NCBI GenBank assembly: GCA_963976625.1
Contig: CAXBLA010000004.1
Span: 1 to 64,000, forward strand
Reading direction: 5' to 3'
DNA: 64,000 bases
Source of the DNA: UBA1924 sp963976625
GTDB lineage: Bacteria; Planctomycetota; Phycisphaerae; Phycisphaerales; UBA1924
Under the pieces are notes generated by a model. It was not told the DNA's origin and ran no database searches. It saw only the letters and a program-made list of their open reading frames with translations. Below are positions 7,565 to 16,882 of this stretch, piece after piece. Every line of letters begins with the position of its first letter. Position 1 is the first letter of the stretch. The position numbers were made by a program, and so were the translations under genes.

Positions 7565-9754
7565 TTACTTGGGCCCGCGTCGGCTCTGCTTGGAGGCCGG
7601 GTTGGGTTGGGCGGGGCCCTTCTCACGCAGCTGCTTCTGGGCCTCGGCGGCTTCGGTCATCCGCTGGAGGAAGCCCGGGCCCTTGTCCTTCTTGGCCGAC
7701 CGGATGTTCTCGATCTCGAGCATCCCGTGCTTCTTCATGTGCGAACGGATCCACTTGTTCTCGATGATCCCCATCCCCGAGTTGGTGATGAAGTAGAGCG
7801 CGAGCCCCGAAGGGGCGGCGTACATCATCACCGGGAACATGAAGACCATCATCACCTTCATCATCTTCTGCTGCGATTCCTGCTCGGGGGTCATGGTCCC
7901 TTGAGTAGGCGGCGTGAGGTACTTCTGGTGGAGGAAGAACACGACGCCGAGGAACAACGGCAGGATATTGATCGAATCGACCGAGCCCCACATCGCGAAA
8001 CTAAAGTGCATCGACGCGGGCAGCGGGATCGCGCCGTCGGGCGCGGAGAGGTCGCTCATAAAGCCCCAGTTGGTGACATTCTGGAAGACGCCATAGAACG
8101 CGGGCTCGTGACGGAGCTCGGTGGCGAAGTAGAGCGTCGCGTAGAGCGCGATCCACACGGGCGACTGGAGGAACATGGGCAGGCACCCGAGCAGGCCGGC
8201 GGGTGAGATGCCTTCCTCGCGCCACAGCTTGCTCATCTCGGCCTGCTGCTTCTTGGAATCGTTCTTGTACTTCTCGCGGATGGCCTTTTGCTTTGGAGCC
8301 ATCGCCTGCATCTGCACGCTAAAGCGCTGCACGCGGATCTGCGACCAGCGGGTCACGGGGTGCAGACACCCGCGGACGACGACCACGAGCAGCAGGATCG
8401 AGATCGCCCAGTCCCCCACGATCGAGTGGAAGGTGCGGAGGACGCCGATGAGGATGTCGGTGAGCCAGCTGAAGGTGCACGGGGCGCAGATGCCGCCCAG
8501 GTTCGAGACGACCATCGAGGGCATCGAGAGCGAGGCGATCTCGGGCTCGGCGAGCATCAGCGGGCGGTTGCGCGGGCCGGCGTACACGCCGAGGGTGTTG
8601 CTTGACGAGGTGCCTGGATCGATCTGCTGCTCCTGCCCGTGCATGATGAGCGTGAAGACTGTATCAGGCGCACTGGCGTAGCTGTCCATTACAACGCGCT
8701 CGATGCTCGCAAAGCCTGTGAGCAGCTTGTCGTCGGGGTTCTGTGTGAGGGGATCGAACTTAGAGTGCATGGCGACGACGAAGTAGCGATCGCTGAGCCC
8801 GAGCCATGCGAGGCGCTGGCCGCCTTCGAGCAGGTCCTCGTTGGGCCAGACCGTCATGGTCTTGGCGTAGGCCTTGCCGTACTGGGTTTCGATCTTCTTG
8901 CCCAGCAGCTTGTTTCGGCTCTTGAGTTCTTGATCGACGGTGACGCGGGCGGACTGTCCTTGTTTCTCGGGCGAGAGCAGGTAGCCATAGCGGACGCGTC
9001 GGCGGTCGCCGCCGTAGGACGAGCGGGCCTTGGCCATGTCGATGACGCCCGTGGAGATCAAACGAGTAGCCAGTCGTTGGTTGCCCAGGTTCTCGACCGA
9101 TTCCTCGAGATAGAACCCGTGCTCGGCGTTGGGCTTGAGGGTAAAGACTCGGGTGATGCGAACAACGGGTGTGCCGTCGGCACCATCTATAAATGCCTCG
9201 AACGATCCGGGGGCGACTTCATTCCAGATCGGGAAGTGCCAGCCGCTGAGATCAACGGCCTCGCCCTCGATCTCGATGGCCAACGCCGCGAAGGGGACGG
9301 AGAAGGCCGTCGAACCCTCCTGCTGGTACTTGGCCTGCAGGGTCATGTGCTTGAGCCCTTTGACGGTCTCGAAGTCATCGGGGAGCTTGAGCGTTTCGAT
9401 CCCGGCGCCCAAGGGCGAGAACTCGATCGCGATCCGCTGAGTGAGGTCATCGAGATCGCCCAATGGCGCGAAGCTTTCATCAATCGTGGTCGCTTCCCGC
9501 GCGACATAGGACGGGGCGGCGATGGTTGCTGGTTCTGCTGCGGGCACTGGTGTCGATTCAGTCGCGTCACCGTCGGTATCGTCCTGTATAAATGCAACTG
9601 ACTGAGTCGCGGCCACCGATTCCTGCGAAACCTGTTGGCCCTGGGCGAAGAACAGCGTGGTGGCCAGCACCATGCCTGTTGCACCCAACATGCTCAATGC
9701 ATTTAGAGAACAAGCGAACGAGCGGAGGCGTTTTGAGAATGGAGATGTGTTCAT
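7565..9754 (-). CDS. yidC: membrane protein insertase YidC
   Basis: Inserts proteins into the cytoplasmic membrane alone or with Sec. The 729-residue protein has an N-terminal signal anchor (about residues 18-38), a large periplasmic domain, then the conserved 60KD_IMP/Oxa1 core containing GDWAISILLLVVVVRGCLHP and the hydrophilic hairpin MQAMAPKQKAIREKYKND. Further helices include SPAGLLGCLPMFLQSPVWIA. The C-terminus is basic and suits ribosome contact. The ATG at 9754 gives the expected signal anchor. It is followed directly by mnmE. Confidence 0.95.
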   Translation of the reverse strand: MNTSPFSKRLRSFACSLNALSMLGATGMVLATTLFFAQGQQVSQESVAATQSVAFIQDDTDGDATESTPVPAAEPATIAAPSYVAREATTIDESFAPLGDLDDLTQRIAIEFSPLGAGIETLKLPDDFETVKGLKHMTLQAKYQQEGSTAFSVPFAALAIEIEGEAVDLSGWHFPIWNEVAPGSFEAFIDGADGTPVVRITRVFTLKPNAEHGFYLEESVENLGNQRLATRLISTGVIDMAKARSSYGGDRRRVRYGYLLSPEKQGQSARVTVDQELKSRNKLLGKKIETQYGKAYAKTMTVWPNEDLLEGGQRLAWLGLSDRYFVVAMHSKFDPLTQNPDDKLLTGFASIERVVMDSYASAPDTVFTLIMHGQEQQIDPGTSSSNTLGVYAGPRNRPLMLAEPEIASLSMPSMVVSNLGGICAPCTFSWLTDILIGVLRTFHSIVGDWAISILLLVVVVRGCLHPVTRWSQIRVQRFSVQMQAMAPKQKAIREKYKNDSKKQQAEMSKLWREEGISPAGLLGCLPMFLQSPVWIALYATLYFATELRHEPAFYGVFQNVTNWGFMSDLSAPDGAIPLPASMHFSFAMWGSVDSINILPLFLGVVFFLHQKYLTPPTQGTMTPEQESQQKMMKVMMVFMFPVMMYAAPSGLALYFITNSGMGIIENKWIRSHMKKHGMLEIENIRSAKKDKGPGFLQRMTEAAEAQKQLREKGPAQPNPASKQSRRGPK

Positions 9755-9859
9755 GCGGGCGTGTTCCAGCGTGCGGTGTGAACCGGTGGGCCGTCGCGGC
9801 GGTCTGCGTCGGCGTGTGTGTGCGGCGTGTGTGCCGGGTATCGAAATACAAATACGGGC

Positions 9860-10639
9860 TTATCGCCCTTCGTACAGGCGGTCGCCGAGCCAATCGTGGA
9901 GCTGGGCGATCGCCTTAATTTTGTCGGCGGTCTCTTTGATGTCGTACTCAACGCGTGCGAACTCGACCTGCCCGGGCGACAAGATCGCGTAGCTGGCCCG
10001 GGGGTCCATGTCGCGTGGCTGCCCGACCGATCCGACATTGATCACGGCTTTCTCGTCCGCAATAAACTTGAAGATCGGCTCGTCACCAATCTCCGACGGC
10101 GGGTAGAAATCCGGCTCGTTGGAGAACACGCCCGGGACATGGGTGTGCCCGACGAGGGCGACCTGCTCGACGCGATCAAAGATCGCGTCCATCTTGTCGG
10201 GGGCATCGTTGACATCGTCGGGGAAGATATATTCGTTGATGGGTCGGCGGGGCGAAGCGTGGACCGCGAGGATGGAGCGACCGTCGCCGCAGAGGTCCTC
10301 GACGGCTCGGACACGCAGGGCCCCAAGGAACTCGTAGCGCTGGGCGCGTTTGGCCTCGTCGGGCTCGGCATCGAATCGTTCACGGGTCCAGTAGGCGGCG
10401 GCTTCGGCCGTGGCGTTGAAGTTGGTCGGCTCGTAGAGCACCCCGAAGTCGTGGTTGCCCATCAGGGCCCAATCGCAGTGTTCTTGGACGAGATCGACAC
10501 ATTCCAGGGGCTCTGGGCCGTAACCGACAATGTCCCCGAGGCACACGATGTTCTTGATCCCCCTGGATTCGATGTCCTTGAGGACACTTTTCAGGGCGGC
10601 GGCGTTGCCATGGATATCACTGATGACGGCTGTTGTCAC
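9860..10639 (-). CDS. YfcE/MJ0936-like metallophosphoesterase
   Basis: A 259-residue calcineurin-like phosphoesterase. The metal-binding motifs are present in order: DIHGN near the N-terminus, GDIVGYGPEP, GNHD, a His in AVHASP and GHTHVP. A GTG start at 10639 (VTTAVISDIHGN) is chosen because the fold begins there. The reading frame continues about 75 codons upstream, but that part is not family-like. The true substrate is unknown; relatives hydrolyse phosphodiesters or protein phosphate. It is divergent from clpP. Confidence 0.85.
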   Translation of the reverse strand: MTTAVISDIHGNAAALKSVLKDIESRGIKNIVCLGDIVGYGPEPLECVDLVQEHCDWALMGNHDFGVLYEPTNFNATAEAAAYWTRERFDAEPDEAKRAQRYEFLGALRVRAVEDLCGDGRSILAVHASPRRPINEYIFPDDVNDAPDKMDAIFDRVEQVALVGHTHVPGVFSNEPDFYPPSEIGDEPIFKFIADEKAVINVGSVGQPRDMDPRASYAILSPGQVEFARVEYDIKETADKIKAIAQLHDWLGDRLYEGR

Positions 10640-10905
10640 GGTGGATCTCTCGAAAGGATAAGGATTTGCATGCAAGCCCGACAGGCTCTGGATCAGGCAG
10701 GTCGGAACTGTAGAAGCACCGCCCGCGCTGGGCAATGACTTCTTTGTAGTTCGGTATGGGCGATTTCTCTTTCCGAATGGGAGACGGATATGATGACCAT
10801 GGCCGATATGGCCGATGAATAAGACAGATCGGCGGTCGCTCGGAACAGTCTCCGAGTGCACCAAACCGCCCCCTATGACTGTAGATATATGTCAGGGAAA
10901 GACTT

Positions 10906-11502
10906 ATGGCCTCAGCTTCAGTAAGTTACCAACGGACACGCGAGATGTCCATCGATGAACTCTTGCTCGAAAACCGGATCGTGTTCTTGGTTGGCGAGAT
11001 CAATCATGCCTCCGCTTCGCGGGTGATGATGCAGATGCTCTATCTTGAGAATCAGCGCAAAAATCAGGAAATCAACTTCTACATCAACTGCCCGGGCGGC
11101 GTCGTCGACGACACCCTCGCGCTCTACGACACCATGCGCTTCCTCAGCTCCCCGATCGCGACCTACTGCATCGGTCGTGCGTACTCGGGCGGGTCGGTGC
11201 TGCTGACCGCGGGCACCAAGGGGCGACGCTTTATCCTCCCCCACGCCAAGGTGATGATCCACCAGCCGTATGGCGGGATCACCGGACAGGCCGAGGACAT
11301 CCGCTTGCAGGCCGAGCAGATCGTCAAGACCAAGCAGACACTGATCGATATCCTCGCCAAGCACACCGGGCAGACCAGCGAGCGGGTGCGTGAGGACTCC
11401 GAACGCGATATGTACTTCGACGCCCAGGAAGCCAAGGACTACGGCTTGGTCGACGAGGTGCTCACCGAGCCGCCCGAGATCCCGGGCATGAGCGCGAGCT
11501 AA
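10906..11502 (+). CDS. clpP: ATP-dependent Clp protease proteolytic subunit, copy 1
   Basis: The 198-residue serine peptidase forms the Clp barrel. The nucleophile Ser is in GRAYSGGSVLL where most ClpP have GRAASMGA; the His is in MIHQPYGG and the Asp in the ERDMYFDA segment, so the triad is complete. The variant YSGG nucleophile loop differs from copy 2, typical of paralogous ClpP1/ClpP2 sets whose subunits form mixed or distinct barrels. The second clpP follows 81 bp downstream on the same strand, so co-expression is likely. No clpX or clpA is in the window. Confidence 0.95.
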   Translation: MASASVSYQRTREMSIDELLLENRIVFLVGEINHASASRVMMQMLYLENQRKNQEINFYINCPGGVVDDTLALYDTMRFLSSPIATYCIGRAYSGGSVLLTAGTKGRRFILPHAKVMIHQPYGGITGQAEDIRLQAEQIVKTKQTLIDILAKHTGQTSERVREDSERDMYFDAQEAKDYGLVDEVLTEPPEIPGMSAS

Positions 11503-11583
11503 TCCATTGATCAAGCGTCGATTCAATCCATGATTTCACAAGTTTGAACATGTTTCCACACACCATTACAAGGTGAACACGAT

Positions 11584-12198
11584 ATGACAACTCCCAGTGC
11601 ACATCTCGTCCCGATCGTGATCGAACAATCCGGTCGAGGCGAACGCTCGTACGACATCTTCTCGCGATTGCTCAAGGATCGCATCATCTTCGTCACCGGC
11701 GGCGTGATGGACGAGATGGCCAACCTGATCGTTGCCCAGCTCCTCTTCCTCGCCAACGAGGACGCCAAAGCGGACATCCACCTGTATGTCAACTCGCCGG
11801 GTGGCTCGGTCACCGCGGGCTTGGGCATCGTGGATACGATGAACTTCATCAAGCCCGACATCTGCACCTATGTGATTGGCCAGGCCGCATCCATGGGTTC
11901 GGTCATCGCGTGCTCGGGCGCCAAGGGCAAGCGCTACGCGCTCAAGAACGCTCGCAACCTCATGCACCAGCCGTTGCTCTCGGGCGTGATGGAAGGGCAG
12001 GCGACTGACCTCGAAATCGAAGCCCTCGAGATGCTCCGCTTGCGTGATCGTTTGTACAACATCTACTCGGATGCGACCGGGCAGACCCCTGAGAAGATCA
12101 AGCACGACTGCGATCGCAACCTCTGGCTCGATGACCAGGAGATGGTCAAGTACGGCTTGATCGACTCGGTGCTCGAAACCATGCCTGTTTCGGGCTAA
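11584..12198 (+). CDS. clpP: ATP-dependent Clp protease proteolytic subunit, copy 2
   Basis: The 204-residue ClpP has the canonical nucleophile segment GQAASMGSVIA, His in LMHQPLL and the Asp segment DRNLWLDDQEM. N-terminal YDIFSRLLKDRIIFVTG is standard. It lies 81 bp after copy 1 and ends just before a strong terminator, so the two genes make a clpP1-clpP2 operon. Its similarity to housekeeping ClpP is greater than that of copy 1. Confidence 0.96.
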   Translation: MTTPSAHLVPIVIEQSGRGERSYDIFSRLLKDRIIFVTGGVMDEMANLIVAQLLFLANEDAKADIHLYVNSPGGSVTAGLGIVDTMNFIKPDICTYVIGQAASMGSVIACSGAKGKRYALKNARNLMHQPLLSGVMEGQATDLEIEALEMLRLRDRLYNIYSDATGQTPEKIKHDCDRNLWLDDQEMVKYGLIDSVLETMPVSG

Positions 12199-12232
12199 AA
12201 ACAGCTCTTCGGTCCACGACATCCAGCACACC

Positions 12233-12275
12233 AACCCCGCACGCGCTCTTTGGGCACTGCGGGGTTTTCATTTTT
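12233..12275 (+). terminator. rho-independent terminator of the clpP operon
   Basis: A 9-bp perfect stem, AACCCCGCA (12233-12241) with TGCGGGGTT (12258-12266), and a 16-base loop, followed by a T-rich stretch. It starts 35 bp after the stop of the second clpP. Confidence 0.85.
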
Positions 12276-12339
12276 GGTTGGTTTCTGGTATGCTGCGGGG
12301 CACACACACACGACACACACCCTTTGAAAGGAACCGACC

Positions 12340-12936
12340 ATGGTCCATCTCGCCGAACTCTGGATGCCGTTGTTGATTACCAGTGTTGTTGTTTTCTTCG
12401 CCAGCGCGATCATGTGGATGGCGATGCCCCACCACAAGAAGGACATCAACTTTGTTGGCGACAAAGAGCCGGGCTTCCTCGATGCGCTCAAATCGACGGA
12501 CCTCAAGGCCGGGTTCTATCTGTACCCGGGCTGCGAGGCCAAGGACCTCAAGACCGACGAGGGCAAGGCCAAGTGGGACGCGGGCCCGTGGGGTTCGTTG
12601 ATCGTGTCGCCGGGCAAGCCCAACTTCGGGATGAACCTCGTCAAGACCTTCGTCGTGTATGCGATCATCACCGTGTTCGTGGCGTACATCACGGGGCACA
12701 GCGTGCCCGCGGGCGCCGAGTACATGCATGTGTTCCGCGTGGCCGGTACCACGGCCATTCTTGGACACTGCATGGGCGGGTTGGTCAACGACTTCTTCTT
12801 GGGCAAGCCGACACGGTTTATCGTGACCTGCTTTATTGACGGCTTGGTGTATGCGCTGCTCACCGCGGGGATCTTCGCGGCGATGTGGCCGGCGGCTGTC
12901 GCATCGGGTGCGCTCGACGGTATCGTACCGGGCTAA
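12340..12936 (+). CDS. hypothetical four-helix membrane protein
   Basis: I do not recognise a named family. The 198-residue protein has a hydrophobic N-terminal helix (about residues 8-28), a hydrophilic segment of about 75 residues rich in Lys/Asp, then three more membrane segments (LVKTFVVYAIITVFVAYITG, a central one around TTAILGHCMGGL, and a C-terminal one around FIDGLVYALLTAGIFAAMW). GAAAGGAACC upstream of the ATG is a good ribosome-binding site. It stands alone after the clpP terminator and converges on the MDR gene. Confidence 0.75.
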   Translation: MVHLAELWMPLLITSVVVFFASAIMWMAMPHHKKDINFVGDKEPGFLDALKSTDLKAGFYLYPGCEAKDLKTDEGKAKWDAGPWGSLIVSPGKPNFGMNLVKTFVVYAIITVFVAYITGHSVPAGAEYMHVFRVAGTTAILGHCMGGLVNDFFLGKPTRFIVTCFIDGLVYALLTAGIFAAMWPAAVASGALDGIVPG

Positions 12937-12957
12937 TGCGAACACTGGTTTTCTAGA

Positions 12958-13947
12958 CTACGAGATCTCGACGATCACACCGATCTGCTCGCTGTCTTGC
13001 GCGGTGCGGAGCGCGTTGATCGCGTCCTCGAACTTGAAGCGTTTGGTGATCAAGCCGCTGAGATCGATGCCGCCGGTGGTCATGGCGTTGAGCCCCTCGG
13101 AGATGTTGCCACAGCGGGCGCCGAAGACCTGCAGCTCGTTGGCGATGATCGGTGCGTAGTCGATGGGCGTTGGCTCGGGGGTGCCCAGCACCGGCATCGG
13201 GTTGGCCTGGAGGACGATGGTGCCTCGGGGGCGGATCATCTTCATGGCGGTGGTCAGGCTGCTGGGGTCCATGGTGGTGTCGATGACGACATCTTGGTCG
13301 TGGCGTCGCCCGACATCGTCGAGGTGGCGGTGCTTGATCCCCCACTTGGCGCACAGCTCAAGGCGCTGGGCGCTGGTGCACAACAAGCGGACGGACGCGT
13401 TGAGCTTGGTCATCACTTGTGCGCACAGAAGGCCCGATACCCCCTGCCCGAGCACGGTGACGAAGGGCTTGCCCTCGATGTGCACGATCTGCGATGCGTG
13501 CACAGCCGCGGCTAGCGACGATGCGAACACCGCGCGTTCGTCTTCGATCTCATCGGGGACGCGGGTCAGGTTGCGGGTCTCGAGCACGAATCGCTCGGCC
13601 AGGCACCCGTCGCGTCCGCGCAGGCCCAGGACCATCCGGTCCGGGTCGTGATTGGCCAGCCCGCGCCGGGCGAGCTCGGAGCTTGGATCGCTGATGTTGA
13701 TATGACCGACGACGCGGGCACCGTTCCATGATTCACTTGAGTCAGGGTCATCGCAGGACTCGACCACGCCCACGAACTGGTACCCGAGGATGCCTTCGTG
13801 GGCGATGGCTCCGGTGCAGGCGCTGATGTCGGCTGGCCCGATGAGCACCTTGGTCGGGCGGATGAGCGCCTGGCCCGCGATCGGCGACGGATCGGGCGCG
13901 CTTCGATCGAGGAAGACTTCTTGGTTGACTATCCGGACTGCTTGCAA
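12958..13947 (-). CDS. zinc-free MDR (alcohol dehydrogenase-like) oxidoreductase
   Basis: A 329-residue medium-chain dehydrogenase/reductase. The nucleotide-binding motif GQGVSGLLCAQ is present. The catalytic-zinc GHE motif is replaced (GILGYQFVG), and no cluster of structural-zinc Cys is seen, so it is probably NAD(P)-dependent without zinc. The start is placed at a TTG (13947) because the protein then begins LQAVRIVNQEVFLDR, as MDR proteins do, and GAGAGGTG lies 5-6 bases upstream. A frame extension further upstream has no family character. The substrate is unknown. Confidence 0.75.
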   Translation of the reverse strand: MQAVRIVNQEVFLDRSAPDPSPIAGQALIRPTKVLIGPADISACTGAIAHEGILGYQFVGVVESCDDPDSSESWNGARVVGHINISDPSSELARRGLANHDPDRMVLGLRGRDGCLAERFVLETRNLTRVPDEIEDERAVFASSLAAAVHASQIVHIEGKPFVTVLGQGVSGLLCAQVMTKLNASVRLLCTSAQRLELCAKWGIKHRHLDDVGRRHDQDVVIDTTMDPSSLTTAMKMIRPRGTIVLQANPMPVLGTPEPTPIDYAPIIANELQVFGARCGNISEGLNAMTTGGIDLSGLITKRFKFEDAINALRTAQDSEQIGVIVEIS

Positions 13948-14133
13948 AGGGTGCACCTCTCGCGCTGAGCATCGCCCGGACCAATCGGCGGCGGCACTCT
14001 GTAAGTATCGATCTGTGAGTATCGAATAGATATCGGTTGGAGTGCACGGCGATCCGACAAACAAGCGATTCTCGGACGCTCGGGCGGCGGGATAACCGTT
14101 CAGCAGCCTATCTAGAGCGAGTCGAGAACAGAT

Positions 14134-14946
14134 CTAGTCCTCGATGACCGGGTCCATGCCGACCGGGGTCGAGGTGATCTCGTTGGGCGGGGGCGGGATC
14201 AGCGGGAGGTACTCGATCAGTCGCTTCTTGCGGTTGAAGATCGGGTAGGTGTACGGCTGGGCCCCGGCGAAGAGGTCGTCGTGGTCGTTGTACCAGTCGA
14301 TCCAGGCTCGGCGATCGAGCCCGAAGTTCTGGCCGGTCAGGATCAGCAGCGCGTGCTGGACGCGGTTGTTGACGACGAGGCGGGTATCACGGAGCGAGCC
14401 GATAAGCCCGAGGACGACATTGTTCTGGCGGTATTGCCCGAGGGCGTCGGCCGCGGCGGCGCGGACATCGGCGTTGGATTCGTCTTCTTCTTTGATCGCC
14501 TTGAGCAGCGGCTCGATCGCGTGCTCGCTGTGCACACGCTGAAGAGCACGGGCGGCTTCGAGGCGGACATTGTCCACCTCATCAGCGAGTGCGGTGACGA
14601 TCAGATCGACATGCTCAGGATCGCCATGGCGACCCAGCGCGCGGACGGCGGCGCTGCGGACGCCGGAGTCTGGATCGCTCATCCCGTCGAGGTAGAGCTC
14701 GAGGTAGACCCCCTCGCCGCCGAACTCGGCGTTGGAGAGCAGGGTCGTGCCCTTGTAGCGGTTCTCGGCGCTGTACTGATCCGTCGCCATGTTGGCCGCT
14801 TCGGTCGGCGAGGTCTGGGGCGCCATGATCTGGAGCAGGCTGGTCGCCCCGCGCGGGGCGTCATCGAAGGTGCCGCACCCGCAGAGGGAGCTGATCGCGA
14901 GGACGCCGGTGAGGACGAGCGTGGTGTTAGTGGCGGGTGTGCGCAT
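14134..14946 (-). CDS. HEAT-repeat lipoprotein
   Basis: A 270-residue protein with an N-terminal signal peptide ending in a lipobox-like LCGC (about residues 22-25), so it is probably lipid-anchored. The middle holds HEAT/PBS-type repeats of about 31 residues, such as SDPDSGVRSAAVRALGRHGD and ADEVDNVRLEAARALQRVHS. The C-terminal part is Pro-rich. HEAT lipoproteins serve as protein-binding scaffolds; the partner is unknown. The ATG at 14946 is preferred over a GTG ten codons upstream because it places the signal peptide at the N-terminus. Confidence 0.75.
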   Translation of the reverse strand: MRTPATNTTLVLTGVLAISSLCGCGTFDDAPRGATSLLQIMAPQTSPTEAANMATDQYSAENRYKGTTLLSNAEFGGEGVYLELYLDGMSDPDSGVRSAAVRALGRHGDPEHVDLIVTALADEVDNVRLEAARALQRVHSEHAIEPLLKAIKEEDESNADVRAAAADALGQYRQNNVVLGLIGSLRDTRLVVNNRVQHALLILTGQNFGLDRRAWIDWYNDHDDLFAGAQPYTYPIFNRKKRLIEYLPLIPPPPNEITSTPVGMDPVIED

Positions 14947-15029
14947 GCTGGAGTATATCGAGTCGATCCCGCTCACGGCATCAAACTGGGCGAATTCTGG
15001 ATTGGATCAGGTTTGAGAACGCCCAAGGT

Positions 15030-15917
15030 TTATGAAAAAAGCGAGCCGGAAGCGACATCCTGATCCCGCAGCCCGACGGGCGTGTCAAGGACCTCGCGGA
15101 GCACCATCGCCTGGCGGAGCGACGAGCGGTTGCGGAGCATGGATTTGGCGCTCAGGGCTTGTCCATCGCTTGGCTGGACGCGTTTGGACGAGGACCTGCG
15201 GGTCTTTTCGAGCTGCCCGGCGACGCGGGCGGCGGGCTCGCCGGTGGGCTTGATCTGGTCGCCGACGATGGCTTTGGAGATCACTTTGTCGGGCAGGCCC
15301 TGGCGGAGATCGTTGGAGCTCGATGGGCTCTGCTGTGATTGCTTCTGCTGGGTGAAGCTGCGGAGGAGATCCTGCTGGGCTCTTTGAGCCGGGGTGAGTG
15401 TGGGCTGGACCGGCCGAAGCTGGGGCTGCTTGCGGGGTTGCTTGGTGGGCGCATTGGGCTGGCTGGGCTGGTTAGGCCGAGGCGACTGCGCGGGCATCGG
15501 CTGACGCTGGCCCGAAGGGGCGGCTTGGCGGACGGGCTTGGCCGGCTTGACTGGGACCGGGGTGCGCGTGGATTGGGCGGCTGGTGCGCCGATGCTGGCC
15601 CGCTTCTCGCGTAGGGCCCGCAGCTGCTCCATGCGTTCTTGGCGGAGCTGCTCGATGCGTTCGCGGCGCTGGGCCTTTTCGTCGACCATCGGTGCTTGGG
15701 GATTCGCGGCTGCGGGGTTCTTGCCGGTACGCATGAACTCTTGCTGCTGGCGTTGGCGTTCGATATGAGCCTCGCGTTTGACGCGCTGCTCTCGCATCTT
15801 CTGGGCCATGCGCACCGCGAAGTTGAACAATCCCGCCGCCACGATAAAGACGAGAATGGGATTGCTCACGACAAACTGTATAATTCGTTGAAACACAGTG
15901 TACAAGTATATCGCCAA
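15030..15917 (-). CDS. hypothetical membrane-anchored coiled-coil, Pro/Gln-rich protein
   Basis: No known family is recognised. The 295-residue protein has one membrane helix (about residues 11-36, around NPILVFIVAAGLFNFAV), a basic coiled-coil-like segment (residues 40-110, rich in Arg, Glu, Gln), a long Pro/Gln/Ala low-complexity region (110-200), and a Ser/Arg-rich end. The start at 15917 is a TTG with weak ribosome-binding support; a nearby GTG is possible. Similar small anchored disordered proteins are common in planctomycetes; the function is unknown. Confidence 0.6.
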   Translation of the reverse strand: MAIYLYTVFQRIIQFVVSNPILVFIVAAGLFNFAVRMAQKMREQRVKREAHIERQRQQQEFMRTGKNPAAANPQAPMVDEKAQRRERIEQLRQERMEQLRALREKRASIGAPAAQSTRTPVPVKPAKPVRQAAPSGQRQPMPAQSPRPNQPSQPNAPTKQPRKQPQLRPVQPTLTPAQRAQQDLLRSFTQQKQSQQSPSSSNDLRQGLPDKVISKAIVGDQIKPTGEPAARVAGQLEKTRRSSSKRVQPSDGQALSAKSMLRNRSSLRQAMVLREVLDTPVGLRDQDVASGSLFS

Positions 15918-15959
15918 AGTGCCCGCCGTGTGCGCACAAAGTGCAGAACAGGGCCCCGA

Positions 15960-16733
15960 TCACTCCTTGGTCGGGATAAACACGCACTGCCCGTCCGCGA
16001 GCGTGTGCTTGCGGATCGCGACCTCGAAGACGCCCGAGAGCACGGATTCGCTCATGGCTTCGTCTGGAGTGCCCTGGGCGACGAGTGAACCGTGCTGATC
16101 GAGCACGATGGCGCGATCGGCCCAGCGGGCGGCGGTGCTCAGGTCATGGATCACCACGGCGATCCCGATTCCGCGGTCGGCGAGCTCACGCAGGGCGATC
16201 ATGGATTGGAGCGTGTGCTTGGGGTCCATCGCCGAGCAGGGCTCGTCGGCGAGTAAGTAGCCCGATTGGGTGGTCGCGGTCGAGCCGATCTGTACCCATG
16301 CGCGAGCCATCGAGACGCGTTGCTGCTGCCCGACGCTCAGGTGCCCGTAGGGCGTGTCGGCGCGATCGCTCAGCTCAAAGCGTTCGAGGGCGTTGTCGAT
16401 GCGGTCTTGATCGTTGCCGATGGCGTGGAGCCCGAAGCCGACGACGCGGCGGACGGTGAAGTCGAACGCCAAATCGGGGCGCTGCTCGATGAAGGCCATG
16501 CGTTTGGCGCGTTCTCTGGGGGCGATCGAAACGAGCGGTTGGTCGTCGAGGGTGATTGATCCGGATGCCGGTGTCCTGAGCCCGGCGAGCAGGCGGATGA
16601 GGGTGGACTTGCCCCCGCCGTTGGGCCCGACGATGGCGGTGATCGATCCCGATGGGATTTCGCACGACACCTGATCGAGGACGACCGGGCCGCCGGCGTA
16701 TCGAAATGTGACCTGTTTTGCCAATAAGGACAT
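15960..16733 (-). CDS. ABC transporter ATP-binding protein (FecE/BtuD-like), orphan
   Basis: A 257-residue ATPase with Walker A GPNGGGKST, Q-loop region IEQRPDLAFD, signature LSVGQQQR, Walker B YLLADEPC and H-loop VIHDLS. Order and spacing match ATPases of iron-siderophore, heme or cobalamin importers. There is no permease or binding protein next to it, so the partner is elsewhere or the role differs. The ATG at 16733 puts the A-loop region MSLLAKQVTFRYAGG at the N-terminus, as in the family; a 39-codon upstream extension is not family-like. It is divergent from rnr. Confidence 0.88.
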   Translation of the reverse strand: MSLLAKQVTFRYAGGPVVLDQVSCEIPSGSITAIVGPNGGGKSTLIRLLAGLRTPASGSITLDDQPLVSIAPRERAKRMAFIEQRPDLAFDFTVRRVVGFGLHAIGNDQDRIDNALERFELSDRADTPYGHLSVGQQQRVSMARAWVQIGSTATTQSGYLLADEPCSAMDPKHTLQSMIALRELADRGIGIAVVIHDLSTAARWADRAIVLDQHGSLVAQGTPDEAMSESVLSGVFEVAIRKHTLADGQCVFIPTKE

Positions 16734-16882
16734 AAGAAGATCGTAGACAAGCGACGAATGGTTCACCAAATAGGGGTGTGTGTGCCGATCTACGCTACCA
16801 TTGCGGACATAAGTATGCAGCCCAAACGGATTTGGGCGCTCCAGCGCCACAGCGAGCGCTTCTCAGACAGGAACAGATTTCT

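Noticed and set aside
10830..10860. Small hairpin CTCGGA-ACAGTC-TCCGAG upstream of clpP
   Set aside because: Only six pairs and no T-run; it could be chance, so no regulatory feature is called.
9860..10864. Longer start for the phosphoesterase at 10864
   Set aside because: The first 75 codons have no similarity to the family; the DIHGN motif expected near the N-terminus would be far inside.
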